A DNA stretch of 64,000 nucleotides from Branchiostoma floridae. Taxonomy: Eukaryota > Chordata > Leptocardii > Amphioxiformes > Branchiostomatidae. Both the position numbers and the translations under genes were made by a program. The stretch covers positions 15,893,367 through 15,957,366 of the forward strand of contig NC_049993.1 in the NCBI RefSeq assembly GCF_000003815.2. Direction: 5' to 3'. The notes beneath the pieces were generated by a model. It saw only the letters and a program-made list of their open reading frames with translations. It ran no database searches and was not told where the DNA came from. Numbering within the stretch: the first letter of the stretch is position 1; each line of letters begins with the position of its first letter. Shown piece after piece: positions 9,596 to 22,100 of the stretch.

Positions 9596-12500
9596 TTAAA
9601 TACTGTAGCGGCGGAAGATGGACACCCGCAGCAGGTCTCCACAGCGTCCACAGTTAGGGTAAGACTTGCCGTCCTTCTTAGGAACGTGCCAGCAGCGGGT
9701 ACAGCGGACTCGGTACTTCTTGTACCTGTTGCGGCAAAGACAGGGGTCAGGCATCCATTGATCACATCCTGAACATGACTAGCTGGCATCATAGAAAATA
9801 TACTACTCTGAAAACACAGCGCTAAAACAATACCTCTGCGTGAATTAGTAACCTCTTCCATTACCTAGGCTCTTAGGTCGGATTAACGACTGGTTCTACC
9901 ACCTCTGACTCTTACATCCCTTCGGTAAGTCTGACTTTTTTGGTCATCTACCCATTTACTTCCTGGTAATGAACAAGAACACACACCAACACCATCAAAA
10001 CATGCACACTTAAACAGTGAGTTGATGAGCGCGGTTAAAGGTACTCTGGCGACACTCGGGGTTAAGGGTCTCTACGTTATTCACGTCTGCATCATCAATT
10101 CAAATTATCGGCGTTGTCTTTCTTCTCGACTGTACAGTGATACGAAAAGACGACCCACCTGATTCCGCATGCGTTACAGAGCGGAGTTCCGTCCTCTGCG
10201 TCCCGCCACAGGGGAGTCTTCTTGGTGTCACAGGAGGCGCACTGCTTAGCACCTGGGCAACGGACACAGATATCGTATGGAAAGATCGCTAGTGACGTCA
10301 CAACCTCATTTACATAGCCCCGGTCATGTTGGTAGATTGGACGGATCCAAGACGGCGACCGGTCATTCCCAACCACCAAGTGATATTTAAGTGCTTTTTT
10401 TCTAAATATAAAAAGTGAATGTCAGAGAATGTTTGGATCTTAAAGCCATTAGTGTAAATGATATGTTAAACTTATCTTGTTTATTGAAGAGGTTCATCAG
10501 GCACGTATGTAGACAGTTACTACCAATTTTCTTCCAACAGTGACTGTTTTAAAGTTAAGGTACATACATTGCTGTAGTTATGGAGTACTTTACCCAAACA
10601 GTCACTGAAAATTGGCAGTAACTTAATAATAATGATGAACTTAATAATATCTTGTTCATATTTCAAATACCTCATTTGTATCCACCTGTTTGTTTGCATG
10701 CATCTTACGAAAGTAACTACTTTAATTTTGTTGTGTCAGTAAATATTGAATCTATGATTGTTACCATGAGAATGTTGTCCTGTTGGGTGCGGCTCCTCGT
10801 GCTCAGACCCGCTGGTGGTCTCCGTCAGGCTGCCGCTGCGGCGGCGGTAGGACGCGGCGTCTGACTCCGAGAAGCGGCGCGGGCGAGCCGCCTGAGAGCG
10901 TCGCCGGATGCTGCAATAACATACAATTTTCTGTCTGAACATTCACTTCTGCTATAGAATGCTTTTGCTAACCTTCAGGTAAAAAAAAGACACAGCGTAC
11001 ACTAGGTCTTGACCACTCCATGAACAAAATGGACTGATAGCCATCTAAAATTTGGAGGTACGTGTGTTAACCTTTTAAAAGTAGTCACTACTTGATGAAA
11101 ATTCTATTAATTAATAAATTATCCACACTTTATTTATTGACTCTGTGTAGGGTGTTCCTTTTCGGTGTTTCTGTTTGTTTGTGTTGGTGTGTGTCAGTAG
11201 TGTGGCAGGAGGTCAATGACCGCAAACGTATGATTTGCTGGATGGCTGAAAGTAAAGATCTAAGGTGAAATCAGTCGTAGATTTGACAGTTCAGGTCACG
11301 TGGTCAATGGACGAGGCTACTACTTTTACGGGCGAAGTGTTGTTTTGGTCTGTTTATATCTTTTGGTATGTGTTTTTTTAGTTTTGTGCTAGGATTACCT
11401 AAGATATAGGCTCACCTGAAATAGGAGCGGATCCGGAGGGACGGTTTCGGGTGAGGAAGCGTCTCTATCTGGAACGTCACACCTTTGAAGGCGGGGTCGA
11501 ACCGTGCAGGACTCTTGGTGGGTTTAGCTGGTTTACGGCGGCTGTGGCTCCTGATCTGGGATTGGGTAGAGATGAAATTCGCAATGTCAAACTTTCACTG
11601 CGATGGCCCAAAGCTACAATATGTGGACAGTTAGGTTCGAATTTCAAGGGAACACTGATAAGAAGTTAGGTCAAAGGTCCCACAAGATAAAAGTTACTGA
11701 ATAGGTTATCATATTTTCTGTCTTTAATTTCCTCATTGATTCATGTTTGCTGCATTATGAAAAACCTGATTGCACAGAATAAGCGATAAATTCATTAGAA
11801 ATATTCCTCGGAGGTTCATGAGATCTTTAACCTCTTCAAAGTCATACAAAGTGTATTTACACTCAGTTATGTTCAAGACACCGCAGATGTGGACTCACCA
11901 CTTGTGGCGGTGTTCCACTGTTCCCCATTGCTGCAGTGTGTAGACAACTGAGAGTTCTATCTGCCGGCCGGTAGTACTCAGTCACCCGGGACAGGCCGTC
12001 CCCCGGCCCGCTACCTTCCTCAGGCTCGCTGACGTCCGTCACGGCTATGCTGCTCCAATAGTTCTCTCTAGGGGGCGCTGGTGATGCGTCCACAGTCGGC
12101 ACATCAGGCAGTTCATCGATGTCGTTAGGTGAGTTGTCGGTTGATTTATCGATGGACAGGGAGGCTAACTTGCGGGACACCGTGCCGGTACTACCTGCGC
12201 TGTCCGCCCGAGGACGGAACAAGGTGTTCCCGCTCGGGTCGTAAAAACGTTGGTTACCTCCGGAGGTAGTCGGTAAGACACTGGTGGCATAGATAGGTGC
12301 AGATTAGGATGTGAACATTTCTATTCGTATTAAAGACATATTGATTTGATTATAGGGAAGACATCCTTTTGGCATCCCAAAACCGAAGCGAGCGCGAAAA
12401 AGTAAAGTTGGACAAAAATGGCTTTAGCATGAAATCAAAGTGGCCAGGAAGGTTGAACAAATAGCAAATTCCTTATTTCTGTTCTTTCATATCTTCTTTG

Positions 12501-14863
12501 ACTTTGGAATTGTCTTAGGCATTCCACGGCATATACTTGTTCATTTTGCAGCTTCTTTGTATAATTTAGAAGACGAACATATTTTTTGGTCAAGATTTCC
12601 GCATTTGTAACGTAATACCTTTAGACCAAGCATAAGGAAAACTTTCTTGACTTTGTGCTAAGCTCTCACCTTGAGTAATTGTGGTTCAGGTCGGAGGAGT
12701 GACCACTTGTCAGCGGCAGGACGACTGGATCGCCTCCCTGTAGACAGACGCCCCCTGGCGGTAGGCAGGGTGCAGTGTACCTCACCTCGTCCAACCCAGG
12801 GAAGAAGCCTTGGTACCGCCCCCAGTCCAGAACACTCTGCCATCTGGAACGCAACAGGGCATAATTTGTAGGTATCGCTTTATCCAAGGGGTAACCTAAA
12901 TTTGTTGTCTTTGAAAGTAGGGTATTTAGGAATATGCAGTCGGCGGACGGCAATATTTTGAAAGTTCTGCAATTTGAAACTACAGTTCATTAACTTGGTG
13001 TCCCTAGATACCATGTCAGATATAGGTTACCCCGCGATGAACTGGCGTAACGCAAGCTATGCAAAAGCGTGTATATTGTAAACATTATTTCATCGATATC
13101 GGCATTTTGCACTTTAATATGCACACATGTCTGCCCTGTAGTTTTCACATTTATAACTCATAAATACCGAAAATACTAGTACGAGATGCAGCAAGATTTT
13201 AGTACCGATATATATATATAACAAAACTGATTACGCTTCTCCTACAGCACTGTAACGCTTAGGAAAATGTGACGTGAGATTTTCGCTAGTAAACCAACAC
13301 ACTGACTGTCACAATTGGCAGATGAACCAATAGTAGAATGGCAATTATAGACTCTGCCAATGAGAGATCGATGTGGCTGCACGTCCGTCAAATATTTGCA
13401 GTGTTTAGTTTTCTTTGCATTTCTAGGTTAAGTTGGCAGAGGTGGGGCTTTGGGATTTGTCTATCATGATCCTGTCCAATCTATCTAAGTACAACACGAA
13501 GATAGATATCTAAGTCTATGTGAAATCCGTAAAGAAACATTAAAGGCAAATGACAATTTCAGTGACCTTTACGATGTCGCAGTGCAATATCACCTATTTA
13601 CATTATTTTACATCCTAACACAATTCCATTACAATGGCGGATAGGCTAAAATATTTAAACACCATTAAGTTCTTGTGTGTAGACGCTTGTAGAGAAAACT
13701 ACCACAAATTAGACTAGAGCGTCTTCATTATATTGATGACAGTCGTGCGCGCATAGATTTACGTTCGATTAAAAAAATGCTAAGTTTGCAACCATACTGT
13801 AAACCGCACATAGAAGCTGAAAAAGGAAGAAATGCATTGCATAGAATGCAAAATACTGTCAGAAAACGGATACGTATGCCCCGCAATGCCAAAGCCATTT
13901 GAAAAGTTAGAAAAAGAGCTGTATAAGAACAAAATTTAAGAAATATTTTCGGTATTCCATGTTCTGATTATTCGTAAAACATTCCTAAATATTTTCACAA
14001 TGAAGGCAACGTTTTTGCATGGCCAAACGGTTATTTTTCGCATGCTTGCTTCAATTTCACAATGTCCGGGCATGTCATCAATATAATCAAATCAACATGG
14101 CCTAACAGACTTTCGAGGGTAAGATTTTTTTCCAGGTGCACCTTAGACACCTGGGAATGTGAAGATGGACGTCACAGCTGAATACTATATATTAGCTATT
14201 AGCGCAACGATTGGAGAAAATCAAATCAATTAGATTTAAATTCATCTAAACTCTTTGTGAACAAATACTAAAGAAATTTTAAAAAAACACCATTAGATCG
14301 TTTTCATACCTGCGTAAGTTATGAAAAAATTATTTATTTCAGTCATTTGGCATAACTCTACGTATAGAAACATATTGCAAAGAAAGTTCCCCTACAATAA
14401 ACATCAGATCTTTAATGTAATGTAGATTGGAAAGACAATGCTATACACGGATCCATGATTTTAAGATTAGTATGTATTGTTCAAGAGATTTGACTAGCTT
14501 GTTTATCACTTGTTACTTGACTGTTAGTTACTCTATAAGCATGCTTACACACATGCCTAGCAATAATCGTTGGATTTCGCGAATAAAGTTCGGGAGATGC
14601 ATAAACGTAGCTTTGAAACACGATGATATTGGTCTTGTATATTGTGATGATCAAAATCATCGTGGCTTACACATACGTTTTTATTATGGCTCCTAAGTGC
14701 TTTCTACCATGTTAGAACACTTCCCCCCTCAACTCAACTCTCCGTGCTTTCCTGCGATCGCGATTTTGCGAACGGAGATAAACTATTCCCACGAATCTAG
14801 CCAACAATCTGAATCTTTTAGTACTAACCTCTGTGGTTGGTTAAAACGGGTAGAATCTTCCAT
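9596..14863 (-). CDS. ZGLP1: GATA-type zinc-finger protein, ZGLP1-like
   Basis: Seven coding exons: 14829-14863, 12670-12843, 11899-12280, 11416-11555, 10765-10910, 10159-10252, 9596-9725. All phases close, giving 366 residues (human ZGLP1 is about 271). The long N-terminal part (residues 1-290) is low-complexity and unrecognised, with an Arg/Ser-rich stretch before the finger. The GATA finger uses C297, C300, C318 and C321 (CASCDTKKTPLWRDAEDGTP, then LCNACGIR). It is followed by YKKYRVRCTRCWHVPKK and a second four-cysteine site, C332/C335/C349/C352. The DAEDGTPLCNACGIRYKKY block followed by CxxCW...CGRCG is characteristic of ZGLP1, a nuclear regulator linked in mammals to germ-cell, especially oogenic, fate. 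The first exon (MEDSTRFNQPQ) is the least certain; it was chosen because it has a start codon, a GTTAGT donor and the correct phase. The last two exons are certain. Confidence 0.87.
10517..10615. repeat. Inverted repeat in ZGLP1 intron
   Basis: GTTACTACCAATTTTC and CAGTGACTGTTT on the left recur as AAACAGTCACTGAAAATTGG then CAGTAAC on the right, separated by about 45 bases. It could fold as a hairpin and looks like a short foldback element. No coding capacity. Confidence 0.6.
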
Positions 14864-16759
14864 GATAAAAAGACGAAAAAGCCCAATTCAAGACCAGCAA
14901 GAAACGGAAAAGACGCCACAAGACCGCCAGCAGTTCTGATCGCGCCAGGCGGTTTCTGATGTTTTTCTCGCTTCTCTCTCGCCAGACGTCTAAGATTTAT
15001 GCGTTCAGGTGGGCAGCAAAACAGGACAATTTCGAATCGACCAATCCGAGCCGCGTACATACGCTCCCTCACCTGGACGTAACCGGTACATCTCACAGGT
15101 GCAGCGGAATGACGTCACATGTGTATGCCAGAATTTTGCATGACGTAAGGTCGGATCAAATTAATTTCTTGGTTCTCGGGTTTTCAGGAAATATTGGAGG
15201 GGGCGGATGAATGTTAAAAAGTGCAAAAAATAATAATAAGAGATCCTATGAAAAGGCTAAACCCGTAGCCACAAAGTTAACATTACAAGCCTTTTGATAT
15301 TTCAACGATATCTTTTTTATTTGTAAGGCATCGAGAAAAATGTGGAAGTATAGTACGACTAGGTATAGTACGACAAGACGACAAGAACTTGCTACAGCTA
15401 TTGGTTGTCAGCTATAAATGGTGATGCACATGATTAATTCGATCGATATTTTTCAAATGACAAAAAATGAGGTTGGGAATACGGGAACAAGAAATTGAAT
15501 TAGTATGGCCAAACAAACTATGTCGCGTGGCTATATACTAAGTAGATTGGGTTAATAGCATGTATTTTACATCAACTATAGTTGCAAATTGATGTATATG
15601 ACGCCTAAAATGAAATAAAAAATGGTTTGACGAATTCTTCATCTACTGATTCTACGTCAGTGAAAATAAGATATTTAAGCAAAATCATATCCAGATGCTT
15701 CAGTCACTAAATTATCATAAGTACGCACTCTACCTTTGTTTGACTCGCTATATAAATTGCAATTGAATGAAGATATTAGAAAAGTTCGGTAACAATTTTA
15801 CAATAGCAATAAAAAATAAAAAAAATGGTAGAGATAAACTTTCAAGTTAAATGCTTACCTGTTAGCCCCAGTGAAACAGAATGGAATATTCTCCCTCGTC
15901 ATAAGTTTCCATATGCCACCAAAATGGGCCGTTTTTGTAGCGGTCAAGTGCATTTCCGTGGTCCCGCTAAACGCGTAAACTGGATTCATAACTGATTTTA
16001 TCTTCTCAGACTCGTTTCTTACGCCGTAAGACGACGGTTTTCGAAGTTTTCACGGGTATTTTCGAGTCTAAGAGCTTTTTTTTAGAAATGCTGCGTCACA
16101 TACCTCACTTGCAGACGACAATTTGGTTCAAAGATGGCGCCGTAAAATTGAGCCAATCAAATTGCTCGTTGTAGAGAGATCTGCAAAACAAGCGACTCAC
16201 ATTTTCAAAACAAGTCAAAACTTGTCAGAATTCGGTCACAATGAACATCAATTGTATTCGGATATGATGTTCTCGCTTATTCGTAGTTTTCCATTCACCC
16301 AGCAGAATCTAAGAAAATAAGCAAGAATGATGGCAATCAAAGTAAAGCGCGCATCCAACAAAAATAGCAAAGTGACTGCCAAAAAAATAACATTACCACT
16401 GAGCTACTAAAAATTGCAACAAAATGATTTCCTTGATTTTTTACTGGAACTTAAAAGATTAAGGCAAAAAGCTGTTGAATTTTAGGTCATGTATACTACT
16501 AGTAGTCAGACACTTTTATTTTTGTCTTAAATCTACAATACTAACGTTAACGTTAGTATTATATTATTGTCGAGTTACTTTTTCTCTCTTTAAATTGTAT
16601 CTTTGATGTAATCGCTGAATCAATTGAACTTGTTGATTGCAGTTTCTTCTTTAAATTTTCCCTAAAATATTTTCTTCACTTCAGAAAAACTGGCAGAAAA
16701 CAAGTGAAGAAGCAAACAAACAAACAAATCGGTCACTACAAAAAATGTCCATTGTCGTC
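14864..16759. other. Divergent intergenic region ZGLP1/UBE2U
   Basis: Apart from the promoter-like stretch next to ZGLP1 there is no recognised gene. A 24 bp perfect palindrome (arms AATACTAACGTT) sits at 16537-16560. GTATAGTACGAC is directly duplicated near 15346-15375. Short open frames here show no family resemblance. Confidence 0.5.
15110..15148 (-). promoter_or_regulatory. Candidate ZGLP1 promoter with CRE sites
   Basis: TGACGTCA, the full cAMP response element palindrome, lies at 15110-15117 and a TGACGTAA variant at 15141-15148. These are about 250 bp upstream of the proposed ZGLP1 start codon (14863, minus strand), in a locally C+G-richer stretch. CREs are common in germ-cell promoters through CREM, which would fit ZGLP1, but this link is inference only. 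Confidence 0.35.
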
Positions 16760-16937
16760 TGCTAGAGAAATTTCCCATGATGCAGCGCTCGCGCATGCTC
16801 TGTTGTAGCAAACAACATGGCGTCGCTGTCATGACAGCGGCAAACTTTTTCGTCAAACTTGAGCAGTTTTGGGCGAATTTGCGCAATTTTCAGGCATCTG
16901 GACCAGGGATTTTGACGTTTCATAATACTAGAAAAGG
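16760..16937 (+). promoter_or_regulatory. Possible UBE2U promoter and untranslated first exon
   Basis: A CpG-richer stretch (GCGCTCGCGCATGC near 16785) is followed by a good splice donor, AAAAG then GTAAGG, at 16936-16939. Exon 1 of UBE2U begins with a splice acceptor at 19090-19091 and has 25 untranslated bases before the ATG. A separate 5' untranslated exon is therefore required, and this is the best candidate seen. Confidence 0.35.
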
Positions 16938-17198
16938 TAAGGGATAATACTGAGGTGTCTAAGGTGTGCAAGTAAAGACGATCATGCATTTTCTACCACA
17001 TACTTTGCAGGCTAGGATCTCCAAGCAGATGTAAAGCGTTGTGGTAACGTTATACGTATCTTTTGTGGCATAATTTCCACGTTTTTCTGGTCGGGGAGAA
17101 AAAATGTGGACTACTAGAAAAATGTGCATAATTCTGCAAAAAAATATATGTTATTGCTGAATTTATTCTTATAGACGTCTTTAATTAAATGGTATTTT

Positions 17199-17932
17199 TA
17201 AAGGTATCAGGTCTTTTCGTCCCCTAGATCTTTCGTCCCCTAGTCCTTTCGTCCCCGTTTTGGATGTTTCGTCCTCATCATGGTCCTTTCGTCCTCGTCA
17301 TGTTACAGTGTTTAACCCCCAAAAGGCAACTTATTAGACATTTTATCACATCCTATTCCGTAGTTGATTAAATCTAATACTTTGAAAGCATTTTCCGAGC
17401 GCTTATATCGGAAAATGGTCTTCTTGATCTTGATCTTGATTGAGTACTGGACAAGGCCCCTCAGTTGGGGCAAAGCGTCCAGGGGAATTGCTCAGTCCTT
17501 CGTTGGACGGCGTCACGCTCTAACTACAATATAATTCCAGTCGGTCCAGATCATTGGTGAATTCACCAACATGAATATCTTAAAGTTTATCAAAATGTGC
17601 ATACAGTCAATTATGTTGTTAAAGTTTCCTATAAGTTTGCTTATTTACTCAGACAAATTCGGTAAAAGGTGCGCACGAGCGCTTTGCAAGATGGCGGACC
17701 CGGCGGCATGAAAAATTTTTACTCGTCTGCTTTGTGCCGGTTATCGAAAGTGGAAGACTAAAACAAATCAAAAATGTACTTTTTTTGATAGAAGTTTGAT
17801 AAAACTCTTATAGAAATTTTGTGACTTGACAATAACTTGTTGCATAGACAAGCATCATCCGAGGACAAAACGTCCATGCCGAGGACGGGGACGAATGGTC
17901 TAGGGGACGAAAAGACTAGTAACCTCTTTAAA
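17199..17932. mobile_element. Inverted-repeat element with iterated TTTCGTCC motif
   Basis: The left end (17202 onward) carries CTTTTCGTCCCCTAG and then further TTTCGTCC repeats to about 17300. The right end (17865-17930) carries the reverse complement, CTAGGGGACGAAAAG, plus GAGGACAAAACGTCC. The ends align as inverted termini of about 75 bp built from the reiterated motif. Both outer edges lie next to TTTAAA, a possible target duplication. The interior has no transposase frame, so it is a non-autonomous DNA element. Confidence 0.7.
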
Positions 17933-18134
17933 ATGTACGGAAAATCTAGATCATCTCTCTCTCTCAAGTCAACATAATTTTGTCAAAACAGATCAAGCTT
18001 GGTACTCCCTTGCTCAAACAACCACAGAAATTAGAATCCAGGGGACCAGGACCTAAATCAATGGATGGTCTTGTGGTTTGAATCTTAAGATTCTGTGTTT
18101 GATTCCATACCATTTTTTTGCAGCTTGTATACCT

Positions 18135-18993
18135 AGGGTGTAGCCAGCGCCCGTCCTTCTATCCTTTGACGGAATTTTGCAGCTGGGGACGGAAACAAAT
18201 TTGCCCATTCCATCCTCTGTGGGCAAAATTTGGGTTGGGGTTTTGTGCGCGTTAAAATTTGCGCGTTAAAACTTGCGCGTTAAAATCCTGCGCGTTAAAA
18301 TATGCAAATTAGCAGATTCCCTGGGGATCTGAAAACTTTTTGCAGTTTTAAACTTAAAAGCTTGAAGAAGATAACACAAAATGAAATTAAGTATCATATT
18401 GTTGCATTCTAGAGTACAAATATCCCTTTACAGGAGTTTTAAAGTGATTTTTAAACATTAAATTCTAACGCGCAACAAAGGTTGATATTCGCATGTGAAA
18501 CAATCTGCTTGAGAAAGGATGAAATGAAGCTTGTAGAATGGAAAAAAGCCTCAAGCAGTTATATCTTATGATATAAAGCCTCACACTAGTAATTTTTCCA
18601 TGTATTTGCGTCTAATTCAAGAGATTTTGAAATCTTCTGGATATGCAAATTAGCCTATTCCCAAGGGACCTTAAAATTAGGGGCTTTTCAAACCAAAAAT
18701 TTAGGTAACAGATGTAAAATCATATAATGGGGTCACATTTTTCTGCCTAAGAATTTCTCAATGCACAACTTAATTTTTTAACGCGCAGATTTTTAACGCG
18801 CGCGCAGATTTTTAACGCGCAGAAAACCCGTTCCCCAAAATTTAACCCTCAAAATGCAGGAAATAGTGTTGCAGAGGGTCTAGATTTCAAAATTTTCCTT
18901 GGGAGCATGCCCCCGGACCCCTCAAGGAATGCTGCGCCAAAGTCATTGAAAATCCACGGGACGGAAAAATAATTTCTGGCTGGCTACAACCCT
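18135..18993. mobile_element. Inverted-repeat element with GCGCGTTAAAA iterations
   Basis: The outer ends are AGGGTGTAGCCAGC (18135) and GCTGGCTACAACCCT (ending 18993), imperfect inverted termini followed inward by CCGTCC/GGACGG. Inside the left half are four direct GCGCGTTAAAA units (18248-18302). The right half has the reverse, TTTTAACGCGC, three times (18777-18825). No protein frame. About 859 bp, non-autonomous. Confidence 0.7.
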
Positions 18994-19115
18994 GTTACAC
19001 AGTATATTACATTTTATATCTAAACAAAAAAGAACAATAAAGTATAATACATATGCATCACCTTGTCTTATCATGTGTTTGTGATTTTCAGGGCGGAAGG
19101 TTGCAGAAACTTCAG

Positions 19116-19182
19116 TATGCACTCCAGGGCCTATCTTCTGTTAGAGAGAGAGTTCTACAAACTGCATGATGATCCTCCATGG
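19116..19182 (+). other. UBE2U exon 1 (start-codon exon)
   Basis: The acceptor AG is at 19090-19091, the exon begins at 19092 and the ATG is at 19117. The exon encodes MHSRAYLLLEREFYKLHDDP and ends CCATGG before the GTAGGT donor at 19183. Human UBE2U starts with the same MHxRAYLLL signature, which supports this start. Confidence 0.88.
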
Positions 19183-22100
19183 GTAGGTATAGAATGTAAC
19201 CATAAGTTGGATCCATAAAAGAACTATAAAACAGTACTCTCACCTCTCAAATAGAAGTACCCCCTGGAATAAAAGTACCCCCCCGGACAAATCTTCAAAA
19301 TCTAATAAAAGTACCCCCTGGAATAAAAGTACCCCCCGGAAAAATACCAAATTGACATGTAAACTGGGTCTGCCTGCTCGTTTGCACTCGTTTGTGGTGT
19401 TTAGGCATACCGATGTAAACTGTGTCCATGCTACTTCTGTCCAAGAGAAGATGATATTAAAGTAGGTAGGTTCTCTTTATTCATTTATGTCTGAGTACCG
19501 TATCAGTTAATTGTATATATAATGAACAGAATAACCATAGTTATCTTGTTCGATATATTATCTTTTTTTTCCATTTTGTAATAAAAGGTAATATATAAGA
19601 TTGATTTATAGTATTCGTAATTTTGTGAAAATTTACATGATACTTGTACATACATTTTCTACTTGGAACTTGAAGCAAGTGATCATGGAAAATTTTTGTA
19701 ATACTTCAAAAAGAATGGCTACATCACACTGCCATAATCTTAGAATGTTTATCATATTTGGACTTTTGTAATTGGTTAGATTGGGCCTTGAAAAATGTCA
19801 TATATATATATATAGAGAGAGAGAGAATAATACATTTGACCTGTACATATGTAATCTATTCACAATTTGCTGTGAGCTACACGTAGTTATTACATCCCAT
19901 GGTCCAAAGTCCATTTTCCCGCTACCGCGAAATTAAATCCCCGCGAACTTAAATGCATTTACAGTACTAGCTCAGAAAACATAAAGAAATAGCCATGCTT
20001 TCAAGTACCAGCGTTACATTTTTCTTTCTTTATAAGAACTGTCATAGATTAAGAATGGGAATTGTTACCACCAAGTATATACAGATGTAGCCCAACACAA
20101 TAGATATTTTTAAGGTTGGGGTCTGGTATCCAGGCTAATACAGATACAGATTTTGGCATAACTGTTTTTGTTAATGATTGTTCAACACTGCTTGTTGTTT
20201 CGCAGGGAATTGATGCAGGTCCAGTTGGAGATGAGAACATTTTTGATTGGTCAGCAACAATTATGGGTCTCAAGGATACAATATGGGAAGGCAAGTTATA
20301 CCCAAGTCTTCTTTATTTCTACCATTACAGGAGTATTTCTTACAAAATTGACAACAGCATTACTTCATGTCTTGTTTGGTATACCTTAAGTAACTAGTTT
20401 TCTTTCCGTGTTTTCCCCAGGTGGAATATTTCAAGTTCAGCTGAAGTTTAACGAGTTTTATAACGAGGAACCTCCAGAGGTGGCCTTTCACACCATTCCA
20501 TTCCATCCTAATGGTGAGTTTTAATACACATATAGAGGCATTTTATGATATTTCAAGAAAATCATGTTACATATATAGAGTTATCTCCCCCCAGGGACTT
20601 AATTTTGCAGTAAAAGGAGGTTTTTGTTGTATTTTAAGTTGTTGGAATAATTCTATTGTACAGTGGTTAAGTGATGCAACAGAAATGCACATTCAAATGA
20701 TCATGAATTAACAATGTAGTCTTAGTTGACAAAACCATGATCATTTCAAAATTTGCTGTACAGTGTTAGGGTTATCGACGCCTGTGTTGCCTATCAAAAA
20801 GAATTGCACAAATCTCCATCCTGTAGCAGGGAGAATGGCGCATTGCTTGGTCATGTGAACTTGTAAACATGTGACACAGTAACTCACTGTAAGTTCAATG
20901 TAATAGAAACCAGGTATTTTGTTCTCTTTTTGAACTGTTAAAAAGATGCAGTATTGCATTATACTTATGACAGATTCTGCATTGCTAATGATGGTTGTTT
21001 CTGTGTGTCTGTAGTACATTCTATCACAGGCAGACCCTGTATAGACTACTTGGACAACATCCAGGAATGGAAGGAGTCCTACAGTCTGGTACATGTCCTG
21101 CTGTCTATACAGGTAGGTAACAGTTTGCTTTTATTTGGAGTTAAGTGCGTGTTTGTATGTGTGTGAATGTATGTGTGTATGTGTGTTTATTTTTCTGTGT
21201 ATGTATGTGACTGTGTGTTTGTATTTCTGTGTTTGTGTGTGTGCTCACATTTTCAGTAAACACAATGCGGCATTGCCATTCTCCACTTACACACTTCCCA
21301 TAATTAAGTGCGAGAGGGTTCCGGATATGGATGTTACTTGGATGCTACCACAGTTGCTCAGGGTGCGAAACCAGGGTGGAACCACCTAAAACCTTCAGTA
21401 CGAGGGCGGAAAAGCATATAAACTAATAAGTTGTCTGGCGAATATAGTACAGTTATCATTTGGGCCGAGAATCTTACAAGTTTTGTAGTCAGAAGTAACT
21501 ACCTAACACGTGCACCACTGTGGCTGTTAGTTGGTTTCTTCCGATGACCTCAAGGGCCACACCTTGGCGTTTCGTCTGCAGCCTTTGTTTTTTTCCTGTC
21601 GGAAAGTGATTAAACCATTGTCCTGTGATCGGTTCCACACCAAACTATCATCTCCTTGATGTTTTCTGTGTTCGGAATTGGTTTAGAACCAATTTTCTGT
21701 GCCCTTGGAGTCAGTTCCGGAGTTCGGAGCAGCCATATCCGGAACCCTCTCGCACTTAATTATGGGAAGTGTGTAAGTGGAGAATATACATCAGATTCCT
21801 TGTGCTGCTCGCTACTTTTAGAATAGACACAAAGCATCATGGGTAAGGGAGTGAAGCCTGCCATCTCTGATTGCCTCTTCAACATATGGGATCGAATATT
21901 GTTATTTTGAGGTTTGGAGCTATGCAGAATCTTATTCTTGCAGTCTCTAATACTATTTTTGATCATGCAGGGTATAACAATAATGATTGTCGTTTATCCC
22001 ATGATTTCAGACCCTCCTGTCTAACCCAGTGGTAGAAGATGCAGTAAATGACGATGCTGCAAGGATGCTTGTGACCAACCCTGACAGATATCTAGAGATG

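Noticed and set aside
9577-9861. 94-codon minus-strand frame over the last ZGLP1 exon
   Set aside because: It is the wrong frame. The phase-consistent frame from the acceptor at 9726-9727 reads YKKYRVRCTRCWHVPKKDGK and onward to a TAA at 9596, which matches the ZGLP1 family.
12658-12843. Minus-strand frame starting with an ATG at 12843
   Set aside because: The ATG directly follows a splice acceptor, and the frame would hit a stop just after the next junction. The other frame (WQSVLDWGRYQGFFPGLDEV) fits both neighbouring exon phases.
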